Shown here piece by piece: positions 42,697-53,947 of a stretch of 64,000 nucleotides of DNA. The first letter of the stretch is position 1, and each line of letters begins with the position of its first letter. The notes beneath the pieces are model-generated. The model was given only the letters and a program-made list of their open reading frames with translations. It ran no database searches and was not told the origin of the DNA. The position numbers and the translations under genes were made by a program. The DNA lies in contig CAJNDS010001458.1 of assembly GCA_905221605.1 (NCBI GenBank), forward strand, positions 548,501 through 612,500, written 5' to 3'. This stretch comes from Symbiodinium natans. Lineage: Eukaryota; Sar; Dinophyceae; Suessiales; Symbiodiniaceae.

Positions 42697-42800
42697 GCCC
42701 TAAACCCTAAGCCCTAAGCCCTAAGCCCTAAGCCCTAAACCCTAAACCCTAAACCCTAAACCCTAAACCCTAAACCCTAAACCCTAAACCCTAAACCCAA
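42697..42800 (-). repeat. CCCTAAG then CCCTAAA tract
   Basis: Left units end in G and right units in A, so the variant is spatially sorted. Confidence 0.9.
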
Positions 42801-43412
42801 ATCCATATGGGTGGTTCTCTGACCTAGGTCCAAGTTTGGGTCCCCTCTGTATAGTATGGAGCCTTAACATAAGGATCCCACAAAGGTACCTAAAATTTAG
42901 AAAAAAGGCACCTAGAATTTACCAAAAAAGTACCCATATACAGCACTGCTTCACGGAGCCACGTAACCCATTAGGGCCACTGGGCCCTCAACCAGTCAGT
43001 GGTGCACATTTTGCTTCTTGCCTTTCTAAATTGCGCGGGCTTCGCGCAGAGAGCGCCAGTCTTCCAGATCTGCTGGTTTCAACAACCATGCAGCCCATGC
43101 ACATCTCTCTTCCAGAGAACTCGTGGGTCTGACAAGACTCGAAGCAGGCATGCAAGCAAATACGGACTGGGTGAAACAAGATCTGCTACAAGTTGCGGTG
43201 GAAAGGCCATTGCACAAGTTCTACCCCGCCCCAAAAGCCCTAAAAGCATAGTCTCCTTGACCTAAAGCTCAACAAAAGTCATCTGCTAACCGGTCCCCTA
43301 CCTACGCCCTACCTCTCGTCCCTACCTACAGCCGGCGATCAGCCTTGACTCGCATCAGGGGTCGCATCCTTCGCACCAAGTTTTATGAGGTTTGGGTTTT
43401 TTTTTGGCATTA

Positions 43413-43522
43413 GGTTGGGATGTTCCCTGCTTTCTCTAACAGTCCCTTGATAGGGATTCTAACAGGGGGTACTACAATCCCTACTAAGGACTGTTAGCTA
43501 GTATAAGGGGGCACATCCCAAG
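43413..43522. mobile_element. Family C hairpin
   Basis: Complete copy with both ends. Confidence 0.75.
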
Positions 43523-44348
43523 GTTCGGGGCTTAAGTTTGGGGTTTAGGGTTTAGGGTTTAGGGTTTAGGGTTTAGGGTTTAGGGTTTAGGGCCTTGGGG
43601 AGGGAACCCTCAGGTCTTCCCCGGGTTTAGGGCCTTTTAGGGCCTTTGGGGAACCCTGAAGCCCCAACTCCTATGGAACAACAGTGAAAAATGATTTGTT
43701 TACTAAACGCATTAAAAGAAGCAACATTCCTATAAAGGAGATTCAAACGTTTCAGAGAGTCGGAAGTTGACGGCCACAAGTTCATCAGGTGGGAAGCCCC
43801 ATAGCTGGGGCTTTCAGTCTCTGGAGGACTGGCATAGGTTGTGGGGTTGAGGGTGCGGTATGGTCGTGTTGGGGCCTTAGGGCGTGTGTTCATCCCTAAG
43901 CTGACTAGGCCCCCAAAGCTGGCCAGAAAATCTGTTCGGGGTTTAAGGAAAGCCGTCAACATCTTACTTCTCCAAAGAACCAAGGGGAAAACAGGTAACA
44001 AGGAAACCCAAAAAGCTTAAAGTTCAACTAAAGGCGAAGTAAGACATGGAGCCACCAAAACACTGCTCGGAGGCCCCCACCAGTTCAGTCGCCCGGAGAT
44101 GACATCATCCATCATGTCTGTCCTGACGCCACAAACCCAGCGAGCGTTGTTTGCCCTGAAACCTAACAACTATAAGCCCTATATGGAAAGGGAGGCAATC
44201 GTAGAACAACCCCAAAAAAAGAGAGGGCTTAGCTAGGGTCGACTTAGGGTTGAGGGTTTAGGGTTACGGATGAGACGGCGGGTGCGGCCAAGGGGATTGC
44301 CGTTCCTTCTCCAGCACTTGCGGCCATGAAACAGCTTCGGGGCGTGAT

Positions 44349-44449
44349 GTAGGGGTCGGAATAACTAGTAGTGTTCCCTTATGGTCCCTTTAAAATTATG
44401 CTATAATACCCCCCAGGACCCTATTCTATTGATTAAGGCCCCTATATTG
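44349..44449. mobile_element. Family N, inverted
   Basis: Opposite orientation; both ends present. Confidence 0.65.
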
Positions 44450-44545
44450 CCCTACACTGGCGGCTCAGCGTTTACCGATTGCCTTCGTCGCATGGATCCT
44501 TAGGGAAACACCCTACTAGTAACATGGTGGTTTCCCAAGTTAGAA

Positions 44546-44632
44546 AGGTACCTCATTGGGGTCCTTATGTTAAGGGGATCCTGCTATTTGGGGATGTATA
44601 TTGGGGGCCCCCTAGTCTCGTAAACCCCCTGA
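44546..44632. repeat. Family M repeat
   Basis: Core GGGGTCCTTATGTTAAGGGG, ending near CTCGTAAACCCCC. Confidence 0.5.
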
Positions 44633-44656
44633 TGTGACAGAGGCAGCTTCAGTTTC

Positions 44657-44926
44657 TTGGTAGCCCAGCAACCATACTAAAGTCAGGGCGCTGCCCCTTT
44701 CTGGCGGTTGATTACTTGGAGGTTCATGGTACTTGTTAACCAATTACAACTGTACTTGTCACCCACCTACAAGCCCCTTAAGTGCCCTGACCTTGTTATA
44801 AGTACAGTTATAAGTACAGCTATACCTGGTTAATATATACCATGAACCTCCAAGTACTTTAAAAAAGAAGGGGAACCCAGAAAAAAAAATGCGGACCGAC
44901 GGGCACAGCTGGGCTACCAATGAGTT
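44657..44926. mobile_element. Family E interrupted by family A
   Basis: Both ends are present (TTGGTAGCCCAG and CTGGGCTACCAA), with the family A hairpin in the middle. Confidence 0.72.
44713..44857. mobile_element. Family A nested in family E
   Basis: A complete family A hairpin interrupts a family E element, whose two halves lie at 44657-44712 and 44858-44926. Confidence 0.75.
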
Positions 44927-45000
44927 ACAAATCACAAGCTAGCAGATCCGAGGATGGCCCTTGCAAAAGCTTTCTGAATAAAAGTGCTCCTAAGTATGTT

Positions 45001-45143
45001 CCTTGGGATGGTCACCCTTATACTAGCAGTCCTGAGTAGGATCATAGTACCCCCCCAATTAGAACCCCTCTGAAGGGCTGCTAGTATAAAGGGCAAGATG
45101 TTCCTCTTAAACTCAAGAAGGGAAAAGGATGTCAAACATCCCA
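45001..45143. mobile_element. Family C, extended right end
   Basis: Has an extra ~45 bp before the final ACATCCCAA. Confidence 0.6.
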
Positions 45144-45318
45144 ATAAACATCCGAATGGCCTGCCTAGGATATGGCAACCTCATAGAGCCCTCTGAAAAA
45201 TATTCCTAAGTGTGATCCTCTTGAACCCAAGAAGCGAAGACATCAAGTATCCCAATGGCAAAACCCTTAGCCCTAAACCCTAAACCCTAACCCTAAACCC
45301 TACCTAGGATAAGGCAAC

Positions 45319-45430
45319 CTGCTCTGCAAGATCTGGGGGCTCAGGCAGCATTCTGTCGAGCACCTCCCCAGCGGAGTCGTGGAAGGCATCCAGGTCGACC
45401 TTGTTTCGTTTCGGGAGCTTCTGGCAGCGT
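45319..45430 (-). other. Possible exon, minus strand
   Basis: Thirty-seven open codons with V-D-L-D-A-F-H-D-S-A-G-E-V-L-D-R-M-L, ending at a GT donor (GAGCAG then gttgcc). It resembles the 62597-62690 island (F-D-S-I-L-D-K-M-L). Open length alone is weak evidence, and similar islands inside the SH3-like gene's introns are not exons. Confidence 0.3.
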
Positions 45431-45548
45431 TTAGGGTTTAGGGGTTTAGGGTTAGGGTTTAGGGTTTAGGGTTTAGGGTTCAGGGTTCAGGGTTCAGGGT
45501 TCAGGGTTTAGGGTTTAGGGTTTAGGGTTTAGGGTTTAGAGTTTAGGT
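45431..45548 (+). repeat. TTTAGGG tract with TTCAGGG block
   Basis: Four adjacent TTCAGGG units lie inside a TTTAGGG array. Confidence 0.9.
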
Positions 45549-45744
45549 TCATAACATTTGGGGCCTAGAGATACTCAGGGTATAAATTTCTAGTTGAGCT
45601 CGGAGCAAAAGCTGAGACCTAAGACCGGGCTTTAGGGTTTAGGGTTTAGGGTTTAGGGCTTAGGGCTTAGGGCTTAGGGTTTGTAAGATGAGCCCCTGGG
45701 ACGCAATGGCTAGGGATGCGACTTCCCTCGCTGCGCATCCTTCC

Positions 45745-45907
45745 CCCAAAGAGCCCAGTACCCGTTAATTCAGGAATATTCCGTAAATCATATTAAGGAG
45801 CCCTTTATAGTTTAAGGCATATTTCTTACTTAAGAAATATTCCTTAAATCAATCCCTTACATAATTTAAGGTCTATTCCAGAATGAAGGAGTATTGGTCT
45901 CTCTGGG
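45745..45907. mobile_element. Family B with internal duplication
   Basis: The core around the ATTCC/GGAAT stems is repeated, giving ~163 bp. Confidence 0.65.
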
Positions 45908-46011
45908 TCCATGTCTGTTTAGATTTCAAGCTTTTGGAACACCCCAACGCTAAACCTTACACCCCAAAACGATCCCTAAGCTGAGAGTGTTAGTTCCAAA
46001 ACCAGCCAATG

Positions 46012-46108
46012 TAGGGGCCTGAAGAACTAGAATAGGGGTTCGGGGGGTATTATAGTATAATCATGAAGGGATCCTAAGGGAATACTATTATTCCGATCCC
46101 TCTATCAT
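46012..46108. mobile_element. Family N
   Basis: Complete copy. Confidence 0.65.
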
Positions 46109-46556
46109 GAACCCACTGCCCGTTCTGCAAGACCGAAGGTGTCAAGGACGGGGCAGAGGTGTCGGGAACTGAGCTTTAGAGATGTAGGGGTTGGGAGTCA
46201 GGTGTGTAGAATTTACGGCTTCGGGCTTCTGATTTGTCAGCCTTAAACCCTAATCCTTTAGCTACGCGACCACGGGATTAGTTCGGACAGCCTGCCCGCC
46301 TATCTAGTCAGAAAGATCATGTTGGATCCATAGCTAAACCCGCTAAGGGCTCATGGCTGGTAGGGTTGAGGGTCTATAGGCTCAGGGTTTAGGGCTTAGG
46401 GCTTAGGGCTGAGGGTTCAGGGCTCAGGGTTTAGAGCTAAGGGTTTAAGGTTGAAGCTTCATGGCCTGGCTAGCGGCTGACGGTTTAGAGAGAGTGCTTT
46501 AAGAGGTGACATGGAAACATGGGGAAGCAGTGCTCTCTTGTGTCTGAAGAAATTAA

Positions 46557-46626
46557 CTAGTAGTTGCTTAAGAGCCCCTCCCCAAAAACAATAAACGAGT
46601 CATCCTATTATCATTTCATTATTGGG
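46557..46626. mobile_element. Family H, partial
   Basis: Left end and core only. Confidence 0.5.
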
Positions 46627-47052
46627 TGACAAATGCTCAGAAGTTGTACCGACACAAGCAAGGCAGCAAAAGTCGCCACAAAGTCATTCGGGCCCGACGC
46701 ATCTGCATTCTTAGGGTTTAGGGTTCTTGGTTTGACATGTGAGCAGGGGCGTTGTCAGCCGGCAAACGCAAAACTGGAAGCCTCTGATCTTTGGGAAAGT
46801 TCATCAGGAGCACCGGACCAAGAACATGTGTAACCACGTGCCAATGCAGCCGTAATGACAACACGTGGTCTTGCTCCCTACGCCCACATGCAGCCCTAAA
46901 CTGGGATCCTACAATACTCCCCCCATTAAAAAACAAACAATTCCATTATTGCAAGGATATGATAGTACAAAAGAGTATGAATAGAAACCTAATGAATCTA
47001 ATCATCTATAGGAAATCGTACAGCGGTAAAGTAATATGAGATGAATATCCCC

Positions 47053-47136
47053 AAAAGGACACCAAATATTTACACTCACCAAAAATAAAAGGGAACCTTG
47101 TATACACTCACCAAAAGCAGTAACATAAACCCTGCT
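47053..47136. repeat. Dispersed repeat J
   Basis: Nearly the same as the 63.23 kb copy, including the terminal AAACCCTGCTTCAT. Confidence 0.7.
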
Positions 47137-48255
47137 TCATATTGTGTTAAACACGATCCAGATCACAGGCCTCGCCATAGTGGCTCAAGGCCTCCTCCCA
47201 CGATCTGGCAGTGTGCAGAGTTGCAAAATGCTTGCTTCTGGCTTACTCAACAACAACCCTTAGGGTTTAGGGTTTAGGGTTTAGGAATTTGGGTTACCTT
47301 CTAAGTAAGAAGCAGTAGCAAAGCAAAGAACTCAAACCTGCCAATTCAAGAGCGGATCCGCGTAGCAAGATTGTCGCTCGAGGATGGGCAATGTAGGATA
47401 ACCACACAACCTCTACCCTAAACCCCAAACCCAAAACCCTCAACCCCAAACCCTCAACCCCAAACCCTAAACCCTAGACCCCAAACCCTAAAGCCCCGAA
47501 CTTCAACTTTCGGGCTTTCGGGTTAAGGAAAGCAGAGTCCCCGCAGAACCTGGCCTCGGCCTCATCAGCTTAGGGTTTAGGTTGGGGGTTTAGGGTTTAG
47601 GGTTTAGGGTTTAGGGTTTAGGGTTTGGGGTTTGGGGTTTGGGGTTTGGGGTTTGGGGTTTGGGGTTGGAGTTGAGTTATTGACTGTACTTCTATAAGTG
47701 CCCCAACATGGTTGTAAAGGGTTTAGGGTTCAAGTTTATGGTTTAGGGTTTAGGGTTCAGCGTTTAGGGTCCGGGGTTTAGGGTTACACGGGTGCTCCTT
47801 CAGTTTCTTAAGCCTCTAAACCCCAACCCTGAAGCCTAAACCCCAGCCCCCAAACGCTAACCTTAAACCGCAAACCCCAAACCCTCCTAAACCCCACACA
47901 GCTTGCTCAGGGACCAGGCCCACATGTGGGGGGTGTCTCGAACGTGCCATTCCACTACTGGGACACCCCTTGACACCCCTCCCTCCCTGGGACCCTGAGA
48001 CCTGCTGGCACCCTACGTTTCTGGGACCTCCTGAAGCCCCCTCAGAACCTCTCACCCTGCCTGTCTGGGACCCCCTGGACTGAAACCTTTCCCTTGGTTG
48101 AAAGCAAAGATCGGTGACGGAGGACGTTTAGTTTTGTTGGAAGTAAGCAATTGTCAATTGTGGCTTTGGCGTGGGGTGGGAGAAAGGTGCTAGACACAAC
48201 AGGGCCAGGGCCAGAGTTGCTCTTCGCACCTGACGAGGCGTTCGAGCCTCTGCTG

Positions 48256-48946
48256 CATCTACAGCAAACCCTAAACCCCAAACCCAAAACCTTAAACCCC
48301 GAACACCAAATAAAGCCTAAGCCCCGAACCCCAAGCCCAAAACCCTAAACCTTCACCCCTAAACCCCAAACCCCAAACCCTGAACCCAAACCCTAAATCC
48401 CAAACCCCAAACCCTAAACCGGCCTAAACCCCAAGCCCCAAGCCCCAAATAAACCCCAAACCCCAAACCCTCAACCCTGAACCCCAGACCCCAAGTAAAC
48501 CCTAAACGCCGAAACCCAAAAAAAATCCAAACCGCAAATAAACCCTAAACCCCAAATAAACACTAAACCCCAAACCCCAAGTAAACCCTAAACGCCGAAC
48601 CCCAAATAAACCCTAAACCCTAAACCCCAAGTGAAGCCTAAACAAACCCTAAACGCCGAACCCCAGAACCCCAAATAAACACCAAACCCCAACTAAACCC
48701 TAAACCCCAAATAAACCCCTAAACCCAAACCCCAAGTAAACCCTAAACGCAGAACCCCAAAAGAAAACCTAAACCCCAAAACCCCAGACCCCAAACCCCA
48801 ATTAAATCCTAAACCCAAAGTAAACCCTAAACCCGAAACTCCCTAAACCCCAAACCCGAAACCGTAAACCCCAAATAAACCCCTAAACCCCAAATAAACC
48901 CCTAAACCCTAAACCCTAAACCCTAAACCCCAAACCCCGCGTTCTG
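48256..48946 (-). repeat. Large CCCCAAA/TAAACC variant array
   Basis: About 690 bp of CCCCAAATAAACCCTAAACC-type units with GAA and GTAAA variants; the largest repeat block here. Confidence 0.88.
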
Positions 48947-49424
48947 GAGAGCCTGCCCCTGCCCGAGACGTCGGGCGTGGCTGGGGTCGGAGGCACAGTG
49001 CCGGCTTCCTCTGCAGCCTCCGAGCTGCGCCTCAGGGTTTAGGGTTTAGGGTTTAGGGTTTAGGGTTTAGGGTTTAGGGTTTAGAGTTTTGTGGCTTTGG
49101 TTTTAGGGAGTTTGGGTTTCTTAGAGGTCACCCCCAACTCCTGGAAACCTCGCATTCGGGTGCGTGTCTCCCACTTTTGGCTTTCGGCTTCGGGTTTAGG
49201 GTTTAGGGTTCAGGGTTCAGGGTTTAGGGTTTAGGGTTTAGGGTGTGTGTGTGTGTGTCCACTCTTCCGCACGGAGGGTGCGGGTTGGCTCCCTGGGGCA
49301 AGGGGCGGCCGATGGCATTTAAGGTATGTTAGGAACTGAAGGCAGTGGCCCCCGCGCACCTGCGCTCCACCCTGAAAGCCGGGGAGGCTCAGGAGAAGCA
49401 CAGTGTGGTAGAACTGCCTCTTCT

Positions 49425-52400
49425 TTAATTCCCAAGCCGCTGCGCACCCCAGTATTGAGAGTGGTGCCTGTCCAGCTTTACTGCCCAGCTTACTACGGCC
49501 CGAAAACCTGTGGCTGTGGGGGAGCAGCCGATGATGGACCTGCACAGGTCTGCTGGCGTAAGCTCGTCTGCAGCTAGGCCCAGCGACTGGCAGACTTGCT
49601 GCCTCTGGCTCAGCCAGTGGTCACACACTGCCATCACATGGACCCTAGCTGCCCTGGTCCTGCGGCTGCAGCAGATGCATCGCTGGATCTTCGCTGCGCT
49701 TGGCCTCCCGTTCAAAGAGCTGAGTCGCAGAGAACCTGCCCTGAGCCTGCAGAGCGAGAGGATGCCCATTCTGGTGTCCCATGGCAGCATTTGTGCAGCC
49801 ACGGTCTCGGGGATGCGGCTGTGCACTGCCTGAAAACTCGTATAGGCGGGAGGTTGCTGGGAGAGCTCAGCTTCCTTAAGCCAAGAGCCAAACCACGCCA
49901 TCTCCAAATGCTGCCGAGCGTAGGCTCGGTAGTCACAGTGTGGCGACTTCCACTCCATCCAATCCACGAGGCCCCAGCTCTCAATGAGGTTGAGGCTCTT
50001 GCAAGCCCATGATTGTCCTACTCCGTGACTCCACATGAACCTAGTCTTGTAGAGGTCTCCATCTGGAAGCTGCCAGAGGCGGAAGCGCTTCATTGCTATT
50101 TCCAAAACGACTTCCAAATGCAATGGCAGAGTCCAGCCCCGCTCGGCGGCAGCAACTGCAGCGTTGCGCCACGGTTCAAGTTTTAATACTTGTCTAGCCC
50201 AAGAACTTTGTAGGCGAGAAAGGAACTCTTCCAAATTAGCCTCCAAACCATACAAGCAAGCCCCGAATAAGAGGACAGGCAGAACCTTGGAGCGGAAGAG
50301 ACTAAGGGCGAGGTCAAGCGGAAACGCGTGGCCATGAAGAAGGCCGCAGATGGAGCTCCAAATTGCGCCTGCCAGTGCTGCTTTTTGGGATAAGGTGTCC
50401 TGAAAAGACAAGGACGCCGACCAAGTAATTCCTAGCCACCTGTGTTGGTTTTTAAACGCCAGGGGGAGATTATCCAAGAGAAGAGAGGGACCGCACGCGG
50501 TGGGGGAGACGCATGGAGAAGAGCAACAGATCATCGAAACAGTCTTAGACTCCCCAACATGAAAAGAAGCCCCGTGTCTCCGTGCCCAATCTGACAGGAT
50601 GTTGAGGCTGCGCTGTGTCTCTCCTCTGCAACACCCCAGGATGACCGGGTCATCCGCATGGAGTACTGCCACGAGTCTGTGCGGAGCAAGGTCATTTATC
50701 GCCCTTAGCGCTGAAGCCTCGAGCGTTGCATCAGCTTGCAGCGCCTCCGTCGAAGGCAGCTGGTGGCCTAGCTGGATAGAGGCCTTGAGATCTTGCACTA
50801 GGTGAGGACTAGGGGAGCCCTGACCCTTCCAACACATGTGTGACCACGCCGGCGGGACGGTTACTTCTAGGCCCACGCCACACTCTTTTGCGAGCAACTC
50901 CCTAACCAAGCTGTCGAGTAGGCAAGGGTAAGCCAAGGGTCCAAGAGTTCCGCCTTCCGGGATTCCACTGGAGACAGTTACCTCCGAGAGGCCGCTGTGC
51001 CAGACAAGGACTGAGTCCTGCTTGAGGATAGAAGCGCAGAGGAGCAAGCTATCTCCTGACACACCTGGACCGTCAGCAAGACTGTGCAGCAGGTCCTCGC
51101 GAATGACGCTTGGGAAGGCCTTCCTAAAATCCCCTAGAACCAGCCAGATGGGACGGTGTTGTGATAAGGCTTCCGCACACGTTTCGTGCAGGAGTAGCCA
51201 AGCATCGTCAGCACCCCTCACATACCCACTTTGACAAGGCATTACAAAGCTTCGTACCCGTAGGAGCCACCGCTGCGTGAACAAGGCCTCTTGCACAAGC
51301 CCCATTTGTGCTTTATTAAAGATTAAGCGAAAGCTGCTGATTTCTGCTGCACTTCCCTTTTTGTGTAAGGGGCACAGCGCAGCTGCCCTCCACAGTGACG
51401 GCCTATGCGCTGCTCCTGAGGGGCCTGCCCATTTCTGCAAGGCCCACACTGCATCATTCCAGTCGTCACTATTGCACATGAAAAGGGCCCGTGGGAGGAG
51501 GTCAGGGGGCATGGCGCAAGATGCAGACCAACCAGAAATTACTTCAGCAACTTCATGCTGCAGAAATGGCATTTCCCTATGCAGCTGCGTGTGCTTCGAG
51601 CGTGCATTGTTCAGGAGGGTTTGCAATCTATTGCAGACAAGATGCTGAAAGCCTTGGTCGATGTGGGACTGAGGCCCGCACTGTTCTAATAAGGCTTGAC
51701 ACCATTTTTGGTGTGTTTCGGTTTCTGTCAAAAGATGATGGCCCTCTATCATGCAGCAAACAGGCTGCGGGGTGTGGGGCTTGAGCAGCCGGCAGGTTTT
51801 GTGGAGAAGCGCGGCACCACTCGGGGCTGAGCTCAGCTGGCGGCTTATATCTTCAAGTTCCTCGGAATCAACAATTTCGAGGTGCCTGGTGATGTTGGTC
51901 AGCGAGCTGTGGTCGCTGCGGGGGCTTACGCTCCCCCCTATCCAGATGTCGCGGAGTGCTCCAGCCATGGTGTTTAGCAGCATAGCACAAGCTTCAAGTC
52001 CTATGTTGGAGATTGCCGGCGCCCTCCTATGGTCCTGATAGCCCTGTAACGCGGCGGCTGTAAGCTGCCTGAGAGGCGCTTCTGCTTGCCGCAGTGCTGT
52101 GGTCCATCTGCGTTTATCATGCCACTTCCCGGGGAAATGCGGGGCCGCGCAGCTGGAGGAGCTAGCTGGGGACAGGGCAACTTCGAGGCGCAGAAGAAAA
52201 TGGTCTCCGCATCCAATTTCTTGACAACAGGCAACAGGGCATGTTCCTACCCCACCACACGAGATAGAATTATGTATGAAAACATCAACCGCCAAAGAAG
52301 AGCTGCCAAAAACAAGATCAATGGCTCTCCCTGGGCCACGATGGTGATGACGGGTCGTGTGCGGCCAAATAGTCACAGTTCGATCCCGGAAAGGCAGGTG

Positions 52401-53330
52401 TACTTCCTGTGGCTGTGGATCCGCCCAGAACGGATTGAAGGTCGCGAAGGATGTCTTGTCCAAGAATGCTTCCCAAGCCCGCTGCCTGGTTCTTGAGGGT
52501 TCCGGGCGGTCACCTAAATTATCTGGTTGGATGTTCATGTCTCCGGTGCACAGGAAGAGGGGCTCCTTAGTCGAGCTGGCGTGGAGTAGCTGGACATCGC
52601 AGGCGAGGCCTTCAAGTTCTGTCATCCACTCTTCATCTCTTTGGGTGCCCTCGGGTGGCAGAGAAAGCGTAACCCAAAAAAGGCTACGACCATCTTCTAG
52701 GACAATGTCAGTCCACATGCGTCTATTGTTCCCAATGTCTTGGCGGACTGCAGAGCACTGTGCAAAACTTTGGCTTCTGAGTACCGCAGTGCTACCGTAC
52801 TGTGGTCCGCCGCGGCAAACAAGCACACCTGCTACACGAGTAGGAAGGCAAGCGTTGGGACTCAGGCGCGCCGCGGTGAGGCCCACGGCGTCAAGTCCTA
52901 GCTTTGTCATGGCTGGGTAGATGCCCCTGTTCTCGTCTAGGATCGGCTGCCAGTTGAGGCGCTCGCCTTTAATGTCCATGCAACCGGTGACACTGGGGTT
53001 GGCAAGTCCAAGTCTCAGTGGCATTGTCGCAGGCTTAATACGGCCCGCGCAAGGCGCCTCGGCCAGGATGTGCTGCATCCAGGCTGCAAAGTCAATTCCA
53101 ACCCTAACTCCTGCAAGGACATGCTGGTACCATTGCACAGGTGCACTAGGGTACTGCAGGAGGCCATGTAAACATTGACGGCCCACTTGTACGAGCTTCT
53201 GCCAGGCAAATAACTGCGCCTGCTTGACTCTTACCTCGAATGACGGGACACCATTGTGTCGCACGTGCTTTTTGCAAGCCTCCCAGAAATTAAGAATGAC
53301 CTGCCCCAGTGAAGGCGCCATCATAGTCAC
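49425..53330 (-). CDS. LINE ORF2: APE endonuclease and reverse transcriptase, 1301 aa
   Basis: The N-terminal part has endonuclease motifs: G-D-M-N at 263-266, A-I-D-L-V-F at 336-341 and G-D-H-F at 375-378. The reverse transcriptase follows: L-H-K-K-G near 655-659; motif A G-D-F-R-K-A-F-P with catalytic D734; motif B S-S-G-I-P-E-G-G at 787-794; motif C H-A-D-D at 891-894 with the catalytic D893-D894 pair; and R-W-L-G at 964-967. A C-terminal C-I-C-C...H...C cluster (1218-1236) resembles the zinc-binding motif of LINE ORF2 proteins. Such proteins nick target DNA and copy their RNA at the nick. The start chosen is ATG at 53330 (M-T-M-M-A-P); the stop is TAA. There is no frameshift or internal stop, and all three catalytic aspartates are present, so this copy could be active. 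Confidence 0.93.
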   Translation of the reverse strand: MTMMAPSLGQVILNFWEACKKHVRHNGVPSFEVRVKQAQLFAWQKLVQVGRQCLHGLLQYPSAPVQWYQHVLAGVRVGIDFAAWMQHILAEAPCAGRIKPATMPLRLGLANPSVTGCMDIKGERLNWQPILDENRGIYPAMTKLGLDAVGLTAARLSPNACLPTRVAGVLVCRGGPQYGSTAVLRSQSFAQCSAVRQDIGNNRRMWTDIVLEDGRSLFWVTLSLPPEGTQRDEEWMTELEGLACDVQLLHASSTKEPLFLCTGDMNIQPDNLGDRPEPSRTRQRAWEAFLDKTSFATFNPFWADPQPQEVHLPFRDRTVTIWPHTTRHHHRGPGRAIDLVFGSSSLAVDVFIHNSISCGGVGTCPVACCQEIGCGDHFLLRLEVALSPASSSSCAAPHFPGKWHDKRRWTTALRQAEAPLRQLTAAALQGYQDHRRAPAISNIGLEACAMLLNTMAGALRDIWIGGSVSPRSDHSSLTNITRHLEIVDSEELEDISRQLSSAPSGAALLHKTCRLLKPHTPQPVCCMIEGHHLLTETETHQKWCQALLEQCGPQSHIDQGFQHLVCNRLQTLLNNARSKHTQLHREMPFLQHEVAEVISGWSASCAMPPDLLPRALFMCNSDDWNDAVWALQKWAGPSGAAHRPSLWRAAALCPLHKKGSAAEISSFRLIFNKAQMGLVQEALFTQRWLLRVRSFVMPCQSGYVRGADDAWLLLHETCAEALSQHRPIWLVLGDFRKAFPSVIREDLLHSLADGPGVSGDSLLLCASILKQDSVLVWHSGLSEVTVSSGIPEGGTLGPLAYPCLLDSLVRELLAKECGVGLEVTVPPAWSHMCWKGQGSPSPHLVQDLKASIQLGHQLPSTEALQADATLEASALRAINDLAPHRLVAVLHADDPVILGCCRGETQRSLNILSDWARRHGASFHVGESKTVSMICCSSPCVSPTACGPSLLLDNLPLAFKNQHRWLGITWSASLSFQDTLSQKAALAGAIWSSICGLLHGHAFPLDLALSLFRSKVLPVLLFGACLYGLEANLEEFLSRLQSSWARQVLKLEPWRNAAVAAAERGWTLPLHLEVVLEIAMKRFRLWQLPDGDLYKTRFMWSHGVGQSWACKSLNLIESWGLVDWMEWKSPHCDYRAYARQHLEMAWFGSWLKEAELSQQPPAYTSFQAVHSRIPETVAAQMLPWDTRMGILSLCRLRAGSLRLSSLNGRPSAAKIQRCICCSRRTRAARVHVMAVCDHWLSQRQQVCQSLGLAADELTPADLCRSIIGCSPTATGFRAVVSWAVKLDRHHSQYWGAQRLGN

Positions 53331-53947
53331 AAACAGTGAGGAACGAAGCTCCTACTATAAAGCCAAGATGCAATGGGAGACAAAGAAAACCACTAAAAAA
53401 AAATGTCGCTGCAAGTTGAGTACGGACCCTGCCCTCGCCCCGCATAGGAGCGCTTAGGACGCAGCTGTACCTGGCTTGAGTCAGAGACCAGGAGTCCTTA
53501 GCTTAACGATATGAACGACCGGGGCCTGTGGGGCGAGATTCACTTTGGGGGCTACGTACTTTGGAGCTCGCAGAGGTGCGATAAGCCAACGGACTGTTGG
53601 AGGAAGGAGAGGGAAAACAGAGCAAAAAAAAAAAAAAAAAAAAAAAGGAACACCTTGACAGCATAAATGCTGGAAGATATAGGAGTGGTGGTCCTAGTTG
53701 TAGAGATCCTCGGCAGTTCGAAGGACTTCTGGGCCCTACCAAGAACCTCATAGGTCATAGGCAAATTTTCCAAAAACCCTCAGCAATTCGATGGCTTCCT
53801 GGTTCCTTGCAGGGCTTCTCGAGCCAAGGATTGTAGCCTGAATTAGCACAATTGGGATGGCAAAATGCGCACCGTGCGTGAAACCGACACAAGAGTTAAC
53901 CTGCTACTAGAAAGAGCATTCGGCGAGATGCTCGCAACGAAGAGTGC
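53331..53947. other. LINE inter-ORF spacer with A25 run
   Basis: A 617-nt gap between ORF1 and ORF2. It contains an uninterrupted run of about 25 A on the plus strand (53623-53647), which is poly-T in the element's sense. Nothing else is recognised. A poly-A facing the other way could mark a small retroposed insert in the spacer. Confidence 0.6.

Larger units (their letters stand above)
30068..49239. other. Repeat-dominated region upstream of the SH3-like gene
   Basis: The missing 5' exons of the SH3-like gene may lie here. Contents are hairpin elements of families A-N, TTTAGGG-type tracts, variant heptamer arrays (TAAAGCC at 41.4 kb, CCCCAAA/TAAACC at 48.3-48.9 kb), a TACA microsatellite at 40.5 kb, and short unique islands. 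Two islands are described separately as possible exons (32411-32476, 45319-45430). I found no conserved domain in this region. Confidence 0.5.
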
